DNA of 64,000 nucleotides from assembly GCA_030844895.1 (NCBI GenBank), contig JAUTDX010004040.1, forward strand, positions 52,501 to 116,500. Reading direction: 5' to 3'. Source of the DNA: Ambrosia x helenae (lineage: Eukaryota > Streptophyta > Magnoliopsida > Asterales > Asteraceae). Under the pieces are notes generated by a model. That model was given only the letters and a program-made list of their open reading frames with translations. It had not been told where the DNA came from and searched no databases. This document shows positions 1 through 64,000 of this stretch, piece after piece; within the stretch, counting starts at the first letter, position 1, and each line of letters begins with the position of its first letter. The position numbers were made by a program, and so were the translations under genes.

Positions 1-64000
<64,000 letters not shown>

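Overview
This window has no recognisable gene content. By eye it is a 64 kb run of A on the + strand (poly-T on the - strand). It is broken only by 45 isolated single T residues, all between positions 418 and 40694. I saw no C and no G. The composition is therefore about 99.93% A and 0.07% T, and no organism, lineage, GC class or codon usage can be inferred from it.

Layout: (1) positions 1-40694 are poly-A with sparse single T substitutions, about one per 900 bases, with irregular spacing from 43 to 3384 bases; (2) positions 40695-64000 are, as far as I can see, 23,306 consecutive A residues. The change between the two is abrupt. T counts per 10 kb are 12, 8, 14 and 10 for the first four intervals, then 1 (at 40694), then none.

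Nothing here can work as a gene system. Without G there is no ATG, GTG, TTG or CTG start codon on the + strand, and without C there is none on the - strand, because a start there needs a C on the + strand. Without C and G there can be no ribosome binding site, tRNA, rRNA, GC hairpin terminator or structured RNA, and no repeat array with informative spacers. The - strand is open in all three frames only because poly-T cannot form a stop codon. That is a property of the composition and not evidence of coding.

The most likely explanation is non-biological: padding or replacement of unknown bases, a low-complexity sequencing or basecalling artefact carried into an assembly, or a synthetic control sequence. 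I know of no natural genomic A homopolymer of this length, and common sequencing methods could not measure one reliably. I found no undescribed biological system. The observations kept below concern the origin of the sequence. All T positions were read by eye from the printed blocks, so a missed or shifted base is possible.
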